The position numbers and the translations under genes are program-made. The notes beneath the pieces are model-generated. The model did not search any database. It worked only from the letters and a program-made list of their open reading frames with translations, and had not been told where the DNA came from. From the NCBI RefSeq assembly GCF_009765225.1, contig NZ_VMSF01000001.1:992001-1056000 (forward strand): a DNA stretch of 64,000 nucleotides, read 5' to 3'. The stretch comes from Leifsonia sp. AG29. GTDB taxonomy: Bacteria; Actinomycetota; Actinomycetes; Actinomycetales; Microbacteriaceae. Shown here piece after piece: positions 16,710 to 24,702 of this stretch (position 1 is its first letter; the number at the start of each line of letters is the position of its first letter).

Positions 16710-18704
16710 TCAGAACCGTCCGCCGCCGCGCCGGGCCCGGGTGCCCCCGCCGCCGAAGCTGCCGGCGCTGAAGCCGCCTCCGCCGCCGAAGCCGCCGCCG
16801 CCCCAGCCGCCGCCCCCACCGAGGCCGCCGCGCAGCACGGAATCGATGAGGATCCCGCCGAGGATCGCGCCCATCGCGCCTCCGGAGCCGCCACCGAACA
16901 AGCCGCCCGGGCCGCCCGATCCGGGCTGGAAGCCGCCGACGTCCTGCTGCGCGAGCGTCGTCGCGTCGTCGGCGAGCTGGTCCGCGCGCTGAGCGAGCGC
17001 GAGGGCCTGCACGGGGTCGGTCGGCGCCGTCTGCTCCGCCTGCCCGACGAGGCGCGACGCTTCGGCCAGCCGCGTCCTCGCGTCCGGCCCGACGGCGCCG
17101 CGGCGCGCGGTGATGAAGTCCTCGCAGGCCGATACTCGCGCCTTGGCCGAGAGGAGGCTCTGCTGCAGGGCCGACTGCGCCCGCTGCTCCTGCGCGCGAG
17201 CGTCGCGGACACCCTGAAGCACGCTGTCGATGCTCCGATTGGCCTCGTCGAGCCGGCGTGCGAGCTCGAGCGGGTTGATGCGACCGGCCGTCAGTCGGCC
17301 CTTCACATCGTCGACCGTCTGCTGCGTGCCCGCGACCGAGGCGGCGATGGTGCCGCCGGGGTCGTCCGTGGAGGCGAGGGAGCGGGCCTGGGCGAGGTCG
17401 CTGTCGAGTTCGGCGAGCGTCCGGTCGATCGACTGCCGCGCCGCCGTCAGGTCGGACTGGAGGCGGTCCACCGCATCCAGCAGGAGCCCGGCCTGATCGG
17501 TCGACTCCTCGGCGGCGCGCACGCCGACCGCCGCCGCGCTGAGATCTCCGGCCTCGGCCTGCTGCCTCGCGGTTGCGAGTGCGGTCTCGGCGAACTGCAG
17601 GCGCTGCGCCGCCTGGTCGGCGTTGTCGTGGACGGTCGCGAGCGTGTCGTCGGTGTAGGTCTGGGCGAGGGTCGCCAGCGACGACCGGGCCCGATCGATC
17701 CGGGTATGGACCTGCGCCGCTTCGGCCGTCAGCTGCTCGGCGGCCTCGGGGATCCGCTTCTCGAGCGACCGCAACTCGTCGAAGGCGTCGGCCTGCGCGT
17801 CGAGGGACTGGTTCGCGGCCGTGCAGAGCTGAACGATGCGGATGTTCCACTCGCGGCGATCCTCGTCGGAGTCCGGCTCGGCGTCGTCCAGGCGCTGCTT
17901 CAGCGCGAACGCCTCGGTGAGCTGCTCCTTGGCGCCGTCGAGCGCCTTCTGGAACGGCACCACCGCCTCCGCGCCGTACTGCGCCGTGGCGAACCCTAGC
18001 TCCTCCTCGCTGGTCCGGACGGCGTCGTCGGTCTGCACGAGCGCTCCGCCCGCGCGGCGTTCGAGCTCGGCGAGGGGGATCGCGTGCAGCTCGGTCTGGG
18101 GCGTCGGCGGCCCCGCCGCGGCCCGCCGTCTGCCGTTCCGGCCGCGCACGACGAAGAACACGATGACGCCGACGGCCAGTACGCCGACCAGGAAGAACCA
18201 GAAGAACCCCGAGCCGCCGCCGCCGACCGCATCGGAGAGGCCCTGCGCGGCAGCCACCCCGGCTCCGGCCCAGTCGCCGGTGCGGAGCTTCGGCTCGATG
18301 TCGTTCTGCTCGATCCGGCTGAGCTGATCGGGGCTGACCGGCCCGCTGTCGTCGCCCGACAGGTAGTACGTCCGCCCGTCGGTCGAGACCGCGAGGAGGT
18401 AGTCGGTCGGCCCCAGCCCGTTCTTCGCCGCGGTGTCGTTCGCCCAGTCGGCGGCCTCCGCCGGGTTGGTGAAGCGGTCGACGTAGACGACGTAGAGGTC
18501 GAGCTTGTGGTCGCTGTAGAGCTTGGCGGCGGCGCCGGCGACGCGCTTCTCGCCGGAGCCGGAGAGCACGCGCGCCTGGTCGATCACGTGCGCGGAACCC
18601 AGATCGACCGGGTCCTGGGCGGCCGCGGGGAGAGCGGGGGCGACCACGGAGAACGCGAGACCCAGCGCCATGACGGCCCCGGCCAGCACTCGTCCCACCC
18701 GCAT
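16710..18704 (-). CDS. TPM-domain membrane protein with long coiled coil
   Basis: 664 residues. Signal peptide or anchor at residues 1-30 ending ALPAAAQ; TPM (TLP18.3/Psb32/MOLO-1) domain at about 35-165, with VIDQARVLSG and YVVYVDRFTNPAEAADW; one transmembrane helix near 170-195 (GFFWFFLVGVLAVGVIVFF); a long helical, Ala/Gln/Glu-rich coiled coil to about 590; and a Gly/Phe-rich C terminus. The TPM domain would be outside the membrane and the coiled coil inside. It heads the leftward operon with pspA. The ATG follows GGGAGAGTG. Confidence 0.9.
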   Translation of the reverse strand: MRVGRVLAGAVMALGLAFSVVAPALPAAAQDPVDLGSAHVIDQARVLSGSGEKRVAGAAAKLYSDHKLDLYVVYVDRFTNPAEAADWANDTAAKNGLGPTDYLLAVSTDGRTYYLSGDDSGPVSPDQLSRIEQNDIEPKLRTGDWAGAGVAAAQGLSDAVGGGGSGFFWFFLVGVLAVGVIVFFVVRGRNGRRRAAAGPPTPQTELHAIPLAELERRAGGALVQTDDAVRTSEEELGFATAQYGAEAVVPFQKALDGAKEQLTEAFALKQRLDDAEPDSDEDRREWNIRIVQLCTAANQSLDAQADAFDELRSLEKRIPEAAEQLTAEAAQVHTRIDRARSSLATLAQTYTDDTLATVHDNADQAAQRLQFAETALATARQQAEAGDLSAAAVGVRAAEESTDQAGLLLDAVDRLQSDLTAARQSIDRTLAELDSDLAQARSLASTDDPGGTIAASVAGTQQTVDDVKGRLTAGRINPLELARRLDEANRSIDSVLQGVRDARAQEQRAQSALQQSLLSAKARVSACEDFITARRGAVGPDARTRLAEASRLVGQAEQTAPTDPVQALALAQRADQLADDATTLAQQDVGGFQPGSGGPGGLFGGGSGGAMGAILGGILIDSVLRGGLGGGGGWGGGGFGGGGGFSAGSFGGGGTRARRGGGRF

Positions 18705-18860
18705 CGATCACTCTCCCGAGTCCCGCCGATATCCCGTCGAGTCTATTCGGGGCCCCCGTCGCTGTCACTGTTTCGGCCTGTTACGGCCGGGAGTGCGCGG
18801 GCGCGGCCCGGTGGTTTGGATGGAGGGGTCGCAGGAGGTCGTCGAGCGGGAGGAGCGAGC

Positions 18861-19604
18861 ATGCCGTTCCCGAGTGCCGCCCGCCGGCTCGCGGTCGTCG
18901 AGGCCACGCGCTTCCGCGGCCACGACCCCGCCTACCACCGCTACGTCCAGCATCTCGTCGGCGGAGTGATCGCCGAGTCCCGCGCGCAGGGCTGGGACGT
19001 CGACCGGCTCGCCGCCGAGCAGGGCACGGCCGGGCTGCTCGCCGCCACCGATGCCGCCGACGCCGTGGTCGTCGTCGGGGGAGAGGACCTCCACCCGCGC
19101 TTCTACGGCGGCGAGACGGGATACCCGAACGAGTCGCGGCACCTCGAGGTCGCCGACGAGGCGCAGCTGGAGCTCGTGGCGCGAACGGTCGCCCGGGGCG
19201 TCCCGTTCCTCGGCATCTGCCGCGGGCTCCAGGTGCTGGACGTCGCCCTCGGCGGGTCCCTCGTCCCGGACCTGGGCGACGACGGCGTGCACGTGCGCCG
19301 CGGCGTCCCGATCGAGCAGGTGCTCACCTCCCACCCGGTCGTCCTCGAGCCGGGCAGCCGCGCCGAGGCGCTGCTCGGCGGACCCGTCGTGGAGGTGCGG
19401 AGCGCCCACCACCAGGCCGTCGGCCGGCTCGGGGCAGACCTCCTCGTCACCGGCCGCGCCCCGGACGGCCACGTCGAGCTGATCGAGCACCGCACCGCAC
19501 CGGCCCTCGCCGTGCAGTTCCACCCGGAGGACCGGGGGGCGCCCAGCGGCCAGCTGGCCGCCGTGCTCGGAGGCCTGCGCGCCCTCGTCGCGGCCGCGGC
19601 CTGA
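18861..19604 (+). CDS. Class I glutamine amidotransferase-like (gamma-glutamyl-GABA hydrolase family)
   Basis: 247 residues. The nucleophile elbow is GICRGLQVLD, and the catalytic His and Glu are in QFHPED near the C terminus; VVVVGGEDLHPRFYGG near residue 75 is the family's substrate-binding segment. The PuuD family hydrolyses gamma-glutamyl-GABA in putrescine breakdown, but other putrescine genes are absent here, so the substrate is open. The ATG at 18861 follows GGGAGGAGCGAGC. The 156 bp before it separates it from the divergent TPM gene; I see no clear operator there. Confidence 0.88.
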   Translation: MPFPSAARRLAVVEATRFRGHDPAYHRYVQHLVGGVIAESRAQGWDVDRLAAEQGTAGLLAATDAADAVVVVGGEDLHPRFYGGETGYPNESRHLEVADEAQLELVARTVARGVPFLGICRGLQVLDVALGGSLVPDLGDDGVHVRRGVPIEQVLTSHPVVLEPGSRAEALLGGPVVEVRSAHHQAVGRLGADLLVTGRAPDGHVELIEHRTAPALAVQFHPEDRGAPSGQLAAVLGGLRALVAAAA

Positions 19605-19630
19605 TCGCGTCACTGGGACGCGGCGGCCGC

Positions 19631-20290
19631 TCAGCCGGGCCAGGCCTGCTCGCCGACGAGCGGGACGAACGTGACCGAGCCGAGGTCCTTCTTGACGAGC
19701 GTTCCGTCCTCGCCGGCGGTGAACAGGGACAGGTGCTGCGGCCCGCCCGGACGGCCGACCGGCATGACGATGCGGCCCCCGGGTGCGAGCTGGGCGCTCC
19801 AGGCGCGCGGGACGGACGGTCCCGTCGCGGCCGCGACGATGGCGTCGTACGGTGCGCCCGGGGCCCAGCCGAGCGTGCCGTCGCCCGTGACGACCTCCAC
19901 CCGGTTCCCGAGGGCTTCGAGCGTCGCTGCGGCTTGGACGGCGAGATCGCTGTGGCGTTCGATGCTGACGACCCGGTGCGCGAGCACCGCGGCGAGCGCC
20001 GCCGCGTAGCCGGAGCCGGTGCCCACATCGAGGACGGCGTCCTCGGGCCCGATCCGTGCGGCCTCCAGCATCAGCGCGACGATGTAGGGCTGCGAGATGG
20101 TCTGGCCGTCGCCGATCGGGATGGGGTGATCCTCGTAGGCGTACGGGATCGAGCGCTCGGGCACGAACTCGTGCCGGGGCACGCGCGTCATCGCCCCGAG
20201 CACCCGCTGGTCCCGGATCCCGCGGGGGACGAGCTGCTCCTCGACCATCCGCCTGCGCTGAGTCTCGTATTCGCGTTCCGTATCCGCCAT
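19631..20290 (-). CDS. pcm: Protein-L-isoaspartate O-methyltransferase
   Basis: 219 residues. SAM-dependent repair of isoaspartyl residues in aged proteins. Family motifs: VPRHEFVPE near residue 40, GDGQTISQPYIVALM, and the SAM-binding VLDVGTGSGYAAALAA. Length is typical. It is transcribed leftward, and the epimerase gene lies upstream on the same strand direction but is read before it only if transcription crosses the 55 bp gap at 20291-20345. Confidence 0.93.
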   Translation of the reverse strand: MADTEREYETQRRRMVEEQLVPRGIRDQRVLGAMTRVPRHEFVPERSIPYAYEDHPIPIGDGQTISQPYIVALMLEAARIGPEDAVLDVGTGSGYAAALAAVLAHRVVSIERHSDLAVQAAATLEALGNRVEVVTGDGTLGWAPGAPYDAIVAAATGPSVPRAWSAQLAPGGRIVMPVGRPGGPQHLSLFTAGEDGTLVKKDLGSVTFVPLVGEQAWPG

Positions 20291-20345
20291 TACACACCGC
20301 GGGCGCGGGGTCTGGGAGCCCGCATCGGCCCGGGGTCGGGGGCGG

Positions 20346-21341
20346 TCAGGCGAGGGCGCGCGTGTGCTCCACCAGTCGGTCGAAAGCCGCGTCCAGATCC
20401 GGATCGAAGCGCTGCCGGGAGGGGTCTGCGAGGTACCATTCCACGATCTCGCCCGCGCCGCGTGCGAACGGCACGCGCTGGTGGAACGACGGCACGAGCG
20501 CCTTCACCTTGCTGTTGTCGAAATGCATCGAGTGCGCCTTGTCGCCGAGAAGGCCCGGGCCGAGCTCGGGCACGACCGCGGCGATGGACTCGCTGGCGAC
20601 GTGCACCAGCTCGGCCTCGACGCCGAGGGCCTCGGCCAGGTAGCAGTAGATCTGATCCCACGTTGGTGCCTCGTCGCCCGTGATGTGGAACGCGTCGCCG
20701 ACCGCCTCCGGGAGGCCGAGGAGGCCGACGAAGGCGGTCGCGAAGTCGCTGCTGTGCGTGATCGTCCAGCGGCTCGAGCCGTCGCCGTGGACGACGACCG
20801 GCGCGCCGCGGCGCATGCGCTCGAGGTCGGTCCAGTTCCCGCTCGTCGGGATCATGGTGCGGTCGTAGGTGTGGGAGGGGCGCACGATCGTGACCGGGAA
20901 GCCGCGGTGCCGGTACGCCTCCATGAGGGCGTCCTCGCAGGCGATCTTGTCGCGGGAGTACTGCCAGAAGGGGTTCCGCAGGGGAGTCGACTCGGTCACC
21001 GGGACGCGAGAGGGCGGTTTCTGGTACGCCGATGCCGAGCTGATGAACACGAACTGCCCCACGCGCCCCTCGAACAGCTCGAAATCGGTGCGGATGTGCT
21101 GGGGCGTGAACGCCAGGAACTCGGCAGCGACGTCGAAGCTGCGCTCACCGAGCACGGAGTGCACCGACCCGGGGTCCCGGATGTCCGCGTGGAGCACCTC
21201 CACGCCCTCCGGCAGCGGTCGCGTGCTGCTCGAGCCCCGGTTCACCACCGTCACCTCGTGGCCCTGCCGCACCGCCTCGGCCACGCACGCGGAGCTGATG
21301 ACCCCCGTGCCGCCGATGAAGAGTGTCCGTGTCGCTGCCAT
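20346..21341 (-). CDS. NAD-dependent epimerase/dehydratase (extended SDR)
   Basis: 331 residues. N-terminal Rossmann motif FIGGTGVISSACVAEA (GGTGxI type), active-site region SSASAYQKP, and a Tyr-x3-Lys in YSRDKIACE. The GGTG variant and the late YSRDK resemble atypical SDRs such as chloroplast stem-loop RNA-binding proteins or sugar epimerases. Substrate unknown. Start at ATG 21341 after TAGGAGCGGGC. The 215 bp between it and the divergent MscS gene holds no recognisable operator. Confidence 0.88.
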   Translation of the reverse strand: MAATRTLFIGGTGVISSACVAEAVRQGHEVTVVNRGSSSTRPLPEGVEVLHADIRDPGSVHSVLGERSFDVAAEFLAFTPQHIRTDFELFEGRVGQFVFISSASAYQKPPSRVPVTESTPLRNPFWQYSRDKIACEDALMEAYRHRGFPVTIVRPSHTYDRTMIPTSGNWTDLERMRRGAPVVVHGDGSSRWTITHSSDFATAFVGLLGLPEAVGDAFHITGDEAPTWDQIYCYLAEALGVEAELVHVASESIAAVVPELGPGLLGDKAHSMHFDNSKVKALVPSFHQRVPFARGAGEIVEWYLADPSRQRFDPDLDAAFDRLVEHTRALA

Positions 21342-21556
21342 GCCCGCTCCTATCGCGCCCTTGCCGACGGCTTTCCCCCGCCGCACCGTCGAGGTGCGGA
21401 AGTCCTCAGACTAGCCCGGCGCGGGAGTCGGCGCACGGGAGGGACGACCGGTCTTCTCGGGACTGTTCGCTGCGACCGCATGGAGCCCGGCCGTCCGGCG
21501 GCGTACTGTCGGCGGGGAGCCCGTCTCCCGCGACCCCGGAAGGACCCCGCCTCCCC

Positions 21557-22786
21557 GTGTCATCACTGCGAACCTGGCCCGGCCTGGCCGTCGCCTGCCT
21601 CGTCGCGATCGTCTTCGCCGTCGTCGTGACCGCGATCGTGGGCCTCGTGCTCCGCACCGTCGCGAAGCGACGGGTGTGGCCGCAGCTGCTGATCGCGCGG
21701 GCGCGCATCCCGTTCCGGCTCTTCCTCGTGGTCATCGTGCTGTGGATCGCGGTGGCGCTGACGCTCCCTCCCGAGGTGACGCCGGCCTGGCGCGCGGGCC
21801 TCCAGCACGCCTTCCTCATCGCCGCGATCGCGACCGGCACCTGGTTCGCGGCCGCCCTGATGGTGTTCGTCGAGGACATCGGACTGAGCCGCTACCGGCT
21901 CGACGTGCCCGACAACAGGTACGCGAGGCGGATGCGGACCCAGGTCCTCATCATCCGGCGGTTGACGGTCGTCGCCGCGGTCGTGATCGGCCTGAGCGCC
22001 ATCCTCCTCACCTTCCCGGCCCTGCAGGCGGCCGGGGCGAGCCTCCTGGCCTCGGCCGGCGTGATCGGCATCATCGCGGGCGTCGCCGCGCAGTCGAGCC
22101 TCGCGAACCTCTTCGCCGGCATCCAGATCGCGTTCTCCGACGCCATCCGGATCGACGACGTCGTCGTGGTCGAGCAGCAGTGGGGCACCATCGAGGAGAT
22201 CACGCTCACCTACGTCGTCGTCCACGTCTGGGACGACCGCCGCCTCGTGCTCCCCTCGGTGTACTTCACCACGAAGCCGTTCGAGAACTGGACCAGGCAG
22301 CACAGCGAGCTCCTCGGCGCGGTCGAGTTCGATCTCGACTGGCGCGTGTCGACCGGGGGGATGCGGGCCGAGCTGAACCGGATCCTCGCCACCACCGACC
22401 TGTGGGACCACCGGACGGGCGTGCTGCAGGTCACCGACGCCGTCGGAGGGTGGGTCCGCGTCCGCGTGCTCGTCACCGCGCGGGACGCACCCACCCTCTT
22501 CGACCTCCGGTGCCTCGTGCGCGAGCGCTTGATCGACTGGATGCAGCGCTACTCGCCGACCTCGCTGCCCCGCCAGCGCATCGAGGTCCAGGAGGAGGTC
22601 GAGCCGCAGGAGCGGCCCGCCCGGGCGCGGAGCGAGGAGGAGGGGCGCCTGTTCAGCGGCTCGGCGCAGGGGGAGCAGCGCGCCGCCCAGTTCACCGACG
22701 CCATCCCGATCCAGCACGGCCCGTCCCCGGACCAGAGCCCATCAGCAGACCAGAGGAGAGACGATGGAGCAGAACAGCCCCGCTGA
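21557..22786 (+). CDS. MscS-family mechanosensitive ion channel
   Basis: 409 residues. About four membrane segments (residues 8-33, 48-70, 83-105 and 133-155), then the pore helix and MscS signature ASAGVIGIIAGVAAQSSLANLF, followed by the beta domain with SDAIRIDDVV and the FENWTR end of the conserved core. It releases solutes on osmotic downshock. The C-terminal 60 residues are charged and disordered. GTG at 21557 follows GGAAGGA. It overlaps the next gene by 23 bp. Confidence 0.9.
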   Translation: MSSLRTWPGLAVACLVAIVFAVVVTAIVGLVLRTVAKRRVWPQLLIARARIPFRLFLVVIVLWIAVALTLPPEVTPAWRAGLQHAFLIAAIATGTWFAAALMVFVEDIGLSRYRLDVPDNRYARRMRTQVLIIRRLTVVAAVVIGLSAILLTFPALQAAGASLLASAGVIGIIAGVAAQSSLANLFAGIQIAFSDAIRIDDVVVVEQQWGTIEEITLTYVVVHVWDDRRLVLPSVYFTTKPFENWTRQHSELLGAVEFDLDWRVSTGGMRAELNRILATTDLWDHRTGVLQVTDAVGGWVRVRVLVTARDAPTLFDLRCLVRERLIDWMQRYSPTSLPRQRIEVQEEVEPQERPARARSEEEGRLFSGSAQGEQRAAQFTDAIPIQHGPSPDQSPSADQRRDDGAEQPR

Positions 22787-23231
22787 CGGCGGCGACCGCC
22801 AGGACGGACCGGACGCGGCGCACACGAGGCCGAGCGGCCTCGACGACGCGACGGTCGAGGCGCTCGGCAAGCTGTCCGAGGCGCTCGAGACGGTCGAGCA
22901 CGCCCGGGGACTGCTGTACGGCTTCCACCGGTTGACGGGCTCGGCCGATCTCGCGCTGGGTGAGGCCGTGGACCAGCTGCGCGACGCCGGGCACGCCGAC
23001 GTGGCGGACCGGATCGAGCACGACCTCGTCGGCAGGAACGTGATCTCGGGCCGGTGGACCTTCCAGATCGTCGAGGAGTACGACGACGGGTACTACGCCC
23101 TCTTCCGCCGGCTCGAGCGGGAGGCGCGCGACCAGCTCGCTGAGGGGAAGCGGCACCTCTTCGAGGCGGAGATGAAGGAGGACCGGCGGACCCACGGCGA
23201 GCCGGGCCACGAAGCGCTCCCGTCCGCGTGA
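22764..23231 (+). CDS. Conserved hypothetical helical protein
   Basis: 155 residues; disordered acidic start (MEQNSPADGGDRQDG) followed by a helical domain with ALETVEHARGLLYGFHRLTG and FQIVEEYDDGYYALFRRLE. No signal peptide or membrane helix. No domain recognised with confidence. It overlaps the MscS gene by 23 bp and has AGGAGAGACG just before its ATG, so it is co-transcribed with the channel. Confidence 0.8.
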   Translation: MEQNSPADGGDRQDGPDAAHTRPSGLDDATVEALGKLSEALETVEHARGLLYGFHRLTGSADLALGEAVDQLRDAGHADVADRIEHDLVGRNVISGRWTFQIVEEYDDGYYALFRRLEREARDQLAEGKRHLFEAEMKEDRRTHGEPGHEALPSA

Positions 23232-23278
23232 GACGGCGCGATTGGCCCCTTCGCGCGGCCTGACGGCCGCTGAGGGCT

Positions 23279-23365
23279 CGTTCGGCGATCGAGACGTCAG
23301 CTATGGCCCCCTCAGGGCGCGAAACGCCCGCTGAGGGGGCTACTAGCGACGTTTCACTGCGTGAC
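23279..23365 (+). repeat. Tandem hairpin repeat, copy 1
   Basis: 87 bp unit that recurs 156 bp downstream with roughly 85% identity. Its core 23291-23355 folds into a long hairpin: outer arms GAGACGTC / GACGTTTC, inner arms GCCCCCTCAG / CTGAGGGGGC, and a GGGCG-CGAAA-CGCCC tip. It is non-coding, in the 441 bp gap between the hypothetical gene and msrB. Confidence 0.8.
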
Positions 23366-23434
23366 GGGACCCGGTGCCTGTGGAAACTGCGGATAAGAGG
23401 CGTCGCGGACGCACCGACCGGGCCGCCCCGCATG

Positions 23435-23521
23435 CGTTCGGCGATTGAGACGTCAGCTGAGGCCCCCTCAGGGCGCGAAACGTCCGCTGAGGGGGCCACG
23501 ACTGACGTCTCGGGCCGTGAC
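23435..23521 (+). repeat. Tandem hairpin repeat, copy 2
   Basis: Second copy of the 87 bp unit. The core hairpin 23447-23511 has arms GAGACGTCAG and CTGACGTCTC that pair perfectly, and the same GCCCCCTCAG/CTGAGGGGGC inner stem. Several differences from copy 1 preserve pairing. Flanking similarity at the same offset (GTGGAAA at 23380 and 23536) indicates that the duplicated unit is at least 156 bp. Confidence 0.8.
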
Positions 23522-23672
23522 GCTGGCGGCAGGTTGTGGAAAATCCCCCGGACATCGACGCACCCGATGGGGCACTCAGCCAACTCGCAGGAACGGCGGG
23601 ACCATCTCGGCGCCCCGCGGCGTTCTACCCACTGACGGCGCACCAGGCGGCGCGCCGCGCAAGGAGGAGAAC

Positions 23673-24119
23673 GTGACACAGGAGTACCGCAAGACGACCG
23701 AGGCGATCGGCCGGCTCACGCCGCAGCAGTACGCGGTCACCCAGGAGGCGGCCACCGAGCCCGCCTTCCGCAACGAGTTCTGGAACAACCATGACGAGGG
23801 GCTCTACGTCGACATCGTGTCGGGCGAGCCGCTCTTCGCGTCGGTGAACAAGTACGACAGCCGGTCGGGCTGGCCGAGCTTCACCGTTCCCGTCGATCCG
23901 TCGAACATCGTCGAGAAGGTCGACCGCACCTACGGCATGGTGCGGACCGAGGTGCGCTCGGCCCACGGGGACAGCCACCTCGGCCACCTCTTCGACGACG
24001 GACCCGCCGAGGCCGGCGGCCTGCGCTACTGCATCAACTCGGCAGCGCTCCGGTTCGTCCCGGTCGCCGACCTCGAGGCCGAGGGCTACGGCGACTACAA
24101 GCACCTGTTCGAGAAGTGA
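23673..24119 (+). CDS. msrB: Peptide-methionine (R)-S-oxide reductase MsrB
   Basis: 148 residues. Repairs methionine-R-sulfoxide in proteins. The catalytic Cys is in [11 protein letters not shown] near residue 126; this is the only Cys in the protein. The position that carries the resolving Cys in many MsrB (GCGWPSF) reads SGWPSF, and the zinc CxxC pairs are absent, so it is a one-Cys, zinc-free form. GTG at 23673 follows a strong AAGGAGGAGA. It is followed 69 bp later by msrA, forming a methionine-sulfoxide repair pair. Confidence 0.95.
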   Translation: MTQEYRKTTEAIGRLTPQQYAVTQEAATEPAFRNEFWNNHDEGLYVDIVSGEPLFASVNKYDSRSGWPSFTVPVDPSNIVEKVDRTYGMVRTEVRSAHGDSHLGHLFDDGPAEAGGLRYCINSAALRFVPVADLEAEGYGDYKHLFEK

Positions 24120-24188
24120 CGCCGCGACCGGCGCATCCATCGAGCCCGACCATCGACAACATCGAGCACATCGAGAAAGCAGGGAACC

Positions 24189-24698
24189 ATGACTGAGAAG
24201 GCCATCCTCGCCGGAGGCTGCTTCTGGGGTATGCAGGACCTCATCCGCAAGCTGCCGGGCGTCGTCAGCACGCGCGTCGGCTACACCGGGGGCGACGTCC
24301 CGAACGCGACGTACCGCAACCACGGGAGCCACGCCGAGGCGATCGAGATCGAGTACGACCCCGAGCGGGTGAGCTACCGCGACCTGCTCGAGTTCTTCTT
24401 CCAGATCCACGACCCGTCGACGAAGAACCGCCAGGGCAACGACATCGGCACCAGCTACCGCTCCGCGATCTTCTATACCGATGAGGAGCAGCGACGCGTC
24501 GCGGAGGACACCATCGCCGATGTCGACGCGTCGGGCCTGTGGCCGGGCAAGGTCGTCACCGAGGTGTCGCCGGCGGGCCCGTTCTGGGAGGCGGAGCCCG
24601 AGCACCAGGACTACCTGGAGCGCATCCCGTGGGGTTATACCTGCCACTTCGTGCGGCCGGGCTGGAAGCTGCCGAAGCGGGAGTCGGCGGCGAGCTGA
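24189..24698 (+). CDS. msrA: Peptide-methionine (S)-S-oxide reductase MsrA
   Basis: 169 residues. Catalytic motif GGCFWGM at residues 9-15, GYTGG near 32, [11 protein letters not shown], and a C-terminal Cys in GYTCHF. Reduces methionine-S-sulfoxide. Same direction as msrB and probably co-transcribed. It converges on rlmC, with 4 bp between the stops inside a CTGACCGGTCAG palindrome. Confidence 0.95.
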   Translation: MTEKAILAGGCFWGMQDLIRKLPGVVSTRVGYTGGDVPNATYRNHGSHAEAIEIEYDPERVSYRDLLEFFFQIHDPSTKNRQGNDIGTSYRSAIFYTDEEQRRVAEDTIADVDASGLWPGKVVTEVSPAGPFWEAEPEHQDYLERIPWGYTCHFVRPGWKLPKRESAAS

Positions 24699-24702
24699 CC
24701 GG

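Noticed and set aside
23279-23521. CRISPR array
   Set aside because: Only two units, far longer than CRISPR repeats, with a non-unique spacer and no cas genes.
23303-23635. Possible protein spanning the tandem repeat
   Set aside because: It reads straight through two hairpin repeats, and the repeated peptide simply mirrors the DNA duplication; no ribosome binding site.
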